64,000 nt of DNA from Synechococcus sp. CB0101. Its GTDB lineage: Bacteria > Cyanobacteriota > Cyanobacteriia > PCC-6307 > Cyanobiaceae. The notes under the pieces were generated by a model. It was not told the origin of the DNA. It worked only from the letters and a program-made list of their open reading frames with translations, and made no database searches. Shown piece by piece: positions 62,278 through 64,000 of the stretch (position 1 is the first letter of the stretch; the number at the start of each line of letters is the position of its first letter). Location of the stretch: assembly GCF_000179235.2 (NCBI RefSeq), contig NZ_CP039373.1:2725617-2789616 (forward strand), given 5' to 3'. A program made the translations under genes and the position numbers.

Positions 62278-63096
62278 ATGGCGCAGCGCAACCAAACCAT
62301 CCAGGGGGCTGCGATCGCTGCGATCTGCGGCCTGAGCCTGTCGTTACCGAGTGGAGTCATCGCGCAATCGCGCAGCGGCAACGACCTCCTACGCCTACTG
62401 GAACAAGGCAGCTGCAAGAACTGCAAACTGCAGGATTCAGACCTCGTTCACGCCGACCTTCGCGATGCAGAGCTGGTTAATGCTCAGCTGCAGCGCTCCA
62501 ACTTGAGCCGCTCCCGCCTGGATGGCGCGGATCTACGTCAGGCAAATCTGAGTTTTGCCTCTCTACTGGGGGCATCGCTGCGAGGTGCCGATCTGAGAGG
62601 CGCCAACTTGGAGGGAGCCGATCTGCGGGAGGCGGATCTCAGTGGTGCCAAGCTCGATCCGAATGCCCTCGCCAGCAGCCACTGGAAAGGGGCCACTGGC
62701 GTTAGCGCGGAAGCGAGCAGCTATGCCTCCATGCACAACGCAGGAGTGGAAGCTGCGCAGCAAGGGCGGCTCCTGGAAGCCGAGGACTACTTCAACCGTG
62801 CCCTGCTGAAGAACCCGGATGCCGCGATCACCTGGCTGGCGCGAGGCATCACCCGCTCGCAGCAAGCCAAACTGCAACCCGCCCAGCAAGACATCACCTA
62901 CGCCGCGGCTTTATTTGAACAACAGGGCGACACGGCAACCGCCCTACAACTGCGCGAACAACTCAAACAGCTCGAGCGCAAAGAGAAGAAGCAAACAGGC
63001 AACGGCTACGGGTCAGGATTCCTACGCACAGCGGGCGCGCTGTTTCAGCAGCTAGCACCACTAGCCATGAAGATGTTTGCCCCCACTCCATTTTGA
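62278..63096 (+). CDS. exported pentapeptide-repeat protein with a TPR region
   Basis: A 272-residue protein with a signal peptide (AAIAAICGLSLSLPSGVIA). Residues 50-130 form about 15 pentapeptide repeats of the A(D/N)LxG type (for example GADLRGANLEGADLREADLS), a right-handed beta-helix. After that comes a TPR-like segment (NAGVEAAQQGRLLEAEDYFN, then AITWLARGITRSQQAKL). CKNCKLQD (46-53) caps the helix and may hold a disulfide. It lies next to, and converges with, the secretin gene, with 4 bp between. The function is unknown. Confidence 0.82.
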   Translation: MAQRNQTIQGAAIAAICGLSLSLPSGVIAQSRSGNDLLRLLEQGSCKNCKLQDSDLVHADLRDAELVNAQLQRSNLSRSRLDGADLRQANLSFASLLGASLRGADLRGANLEGADLREADLSGAKLDPNALASSHWKGATGVSAEASSYASMHNAGVEAAQQGRLLEAEDYFNRALLKNPDAAITWLARGITRSQQAKLQPAQQDITYAAALFEQQGDTATALQLREQLKQLERKEKKQTGNGYGSGFLRTAGALFQQLAPLAMKMFAPTPF

Positions 63097-63100
63097 ACCA

Positions 63101-64000
63101 TCACACACCCGAATAGACAAAACCTCGGGCATCCTGTGTTGACGGCTGATAGCCATATCCGTAATCACCGCCTTGGTCATCTTTCACGATCCTGGGCGTC
63201 ACCATGATCACCAGCTCACTCTTGCGGCGATCACCCGAACTCCGGCGGAAGAACTGACCAACTAACGGCAAATCCCCAAGAATCGGCCACTTGGTGACAA
63301 CCGATCGATCCTCATCGGAAATCACACCAGTGAGGATGAGCGTTTGGCCATCACGAACTCGAACCTTGCCGGTATCCAGCAGGCGATCATTAATTTGGTA
63401 GATAATTCCGCAGCGATCAATCTGCTGAGTGCCAACGGCAGCTGAAATCTCAGGAGACAACGAGAACGTCACAAACCCATTGTCGTCAATCTTGTCAACA
63501 CGAGCCCCGAAGGTGAGACCCGCATTGCCAAACTTAGGCTCACAGAAGTTGTTGCCATTAATATCTTGCTTCACCGCATAGGCCGTCACATACTGCGTGC
63601 CCACGCGAACAAATGCCTCATTCGTCTTGGAGCGGCCAATTTTTCCATCAGACGAAATCCGCTCAGCATCACTGCCGCCATAGGGCTCATCACCTTCCTG
63701 AAGGATTAGCGTAGGACTAGCAAGAATCTTCGTCGATCGGGACACGATTTGAGCCTGCAAGAAATCATAAAACTCACTGTCCGGGTAATTCAGGCCAGGA
63801 TTCGGGCGCTTTCGGCTTGTTGCCGAACTAGACTTGCCATTCGACTGATCAGAACGAGCATTTGATGAGCGAGTCGCCTGACTCGACCGACCAGACGATG
63901 CATCCGACGCATCCGATCGAGTATTTGCTGATGAATTCGTCCTACTCGCAGACGTCTGACGCCCGGTAATAGCCGAAATAATATTGGTGATATTATTAAT
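63101..64000 (-). CDS. pilQ: type IV pilus-type secretin, C-terminal part (cut by window edge)
   Basis: The outer-membrane secretin of type II secretion/type IV pilus machines, here missing its N-terminus beyond the right edge. About 299 C-terminal residues are in the window. The secretin core is clear: QIVSRSTKILASPTLILQEG, KIGRSKTNEAFVRVGTQ, VRVRDGQTLILTGVISDED and WPILGDLPLVGQFFRRSS, then VIMVTPRIV. Before it runs a Ser/Arg/Asn-rich linker of about 65 residues (TRSDASDASSGRSSQATRS type). The DNA of the linker and beyond is clearly AT-richer than the rest of the window. PilQ is the likeliest name; GspD is possible. Confidence 0.85.
   Translation of the reverse strand: MNNITNIISAITGRQTSASRTNSSANTRSDASDASSGRSSQATRSSNARSDQSNGKSSSATSRKRPNPGLNYPDSEFYDFLQAQIVSRSTKILASPTLILQEGDEPYGGSDAERISSDGKIGRSKTNEAFVRVGTQYVTAYAVKQDINGNNFCEPKFGNAGLTFGARVDKIDDNGFVTFSLSPEISAAVGTQQIDRCGIIYQINDRLLDTGKVRVRDGQTLILTGVISDEDRSVVTKWPILGDLPLVGQFFRRSSGDRRKSELVIMVTPRIVKDDQGGDYGYGYQPSTQDARGFVYSGV

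Noticed and set aside
62400..62660. Short DNA repeats resembling a CRISPR or minisatellite
   Set aside because: They are degenerate codons of the pentapeptide repeats; there are no constant repeats with unique spacers.

Overview
The window is about 64 kb of GC-rich, very compact chromosome from a picocyanobacterium, most likely of the Cyanobium/alpha-cyanobacterial Synechococcus lineage. The evidence is a Mg-protoporphyrin methyltransferase (chlM), NDH-1 subunit H (ndhH), a full phylloquinone cluster (menI, menE, menC, menA, menF), small cyanobacteria-only proteins (DUF3285 and DUF2752 types), at least 17 HIP1 octamers, and a gene order (trpB-SUI1-cysC-purE-nagA-chlM; spoT-ABC-rluD-rbgA-pgk) that I recall from marine Synechococcus and Prochlorococcus. 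I see no rRNA, tRNA, insertion sequence, phage gene or CRISPR array. Gaps between genes rarely exceed 130 bp, and many neighbours overlap by the 4-bp ATGA type.

Layout. 1-5.3 kb: gltA (cut by the left edge), sixA, a DUF3352 protein, rhodanese, hrcA, trpB. 5.6-12.6 kb: SUI1 factor, a ChaN-PDZ protein, cysC, an AI-2E family permease, a membrane protein behind a possible Pho box, purE, nagA, chlM and a lipoprotein. 12.6-20.5 kb: an RluA-like protein lacking the catalytic Asp, a NarL-type regulator, a cysteine desulfurase, rsmH and ndhH. 20.6-26.5 kb: phylloquinone genes. 26.5-37.4 kb: a voltage-gated-type K+ channel, gshB-grxC, two FUSC-like membrane proteins behind a perfect inverted repeat, prfB with its programmed frameshift, ybeY, dgkA, trpG, a degenerate metallo-beta-lactamase-fold protein, hisC and argS.

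37.4-41.4 kb holds what I consider the most interesting locus: a tightly coupled three-gene operon of a membrane sensor with a c-type heme CxxCH motif (DUF3365/Tll0287-like) ending at a HAMP domain, a PhnD-like binding lipoprotein, and a class III nucleotide cyclase fused to a protein kinase with three C-terminal helical repeats. A few genes on (44-49.6 kb), a second signalling operon joins a (p)ppGpp synthetase/hydrolase, a CLC chloride channel, an N-acyltransferase fused to a cyclic-nucleotide-binding domain, and a methyltransferase. The window may therefore hold both a maker and a reader of a cyclic nucleotide.

49.7-64 kb: a double ABC ATPase, rluD fused in frame to a Nif11-like domain, rbgA, a universal stress protein, pgk with a clear terminator, an EnvZ/OmpR-type pair, an EF-hand protein, a beta-hydroxyacid dehydrogenase, murG, a CobD-like aminotransferase, a pentapeptide/TPR exported protein and the C-terminal part of a type IV pilus-type secretin running off the right edge. 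All assignments come from reading the sequence; no database search was run.
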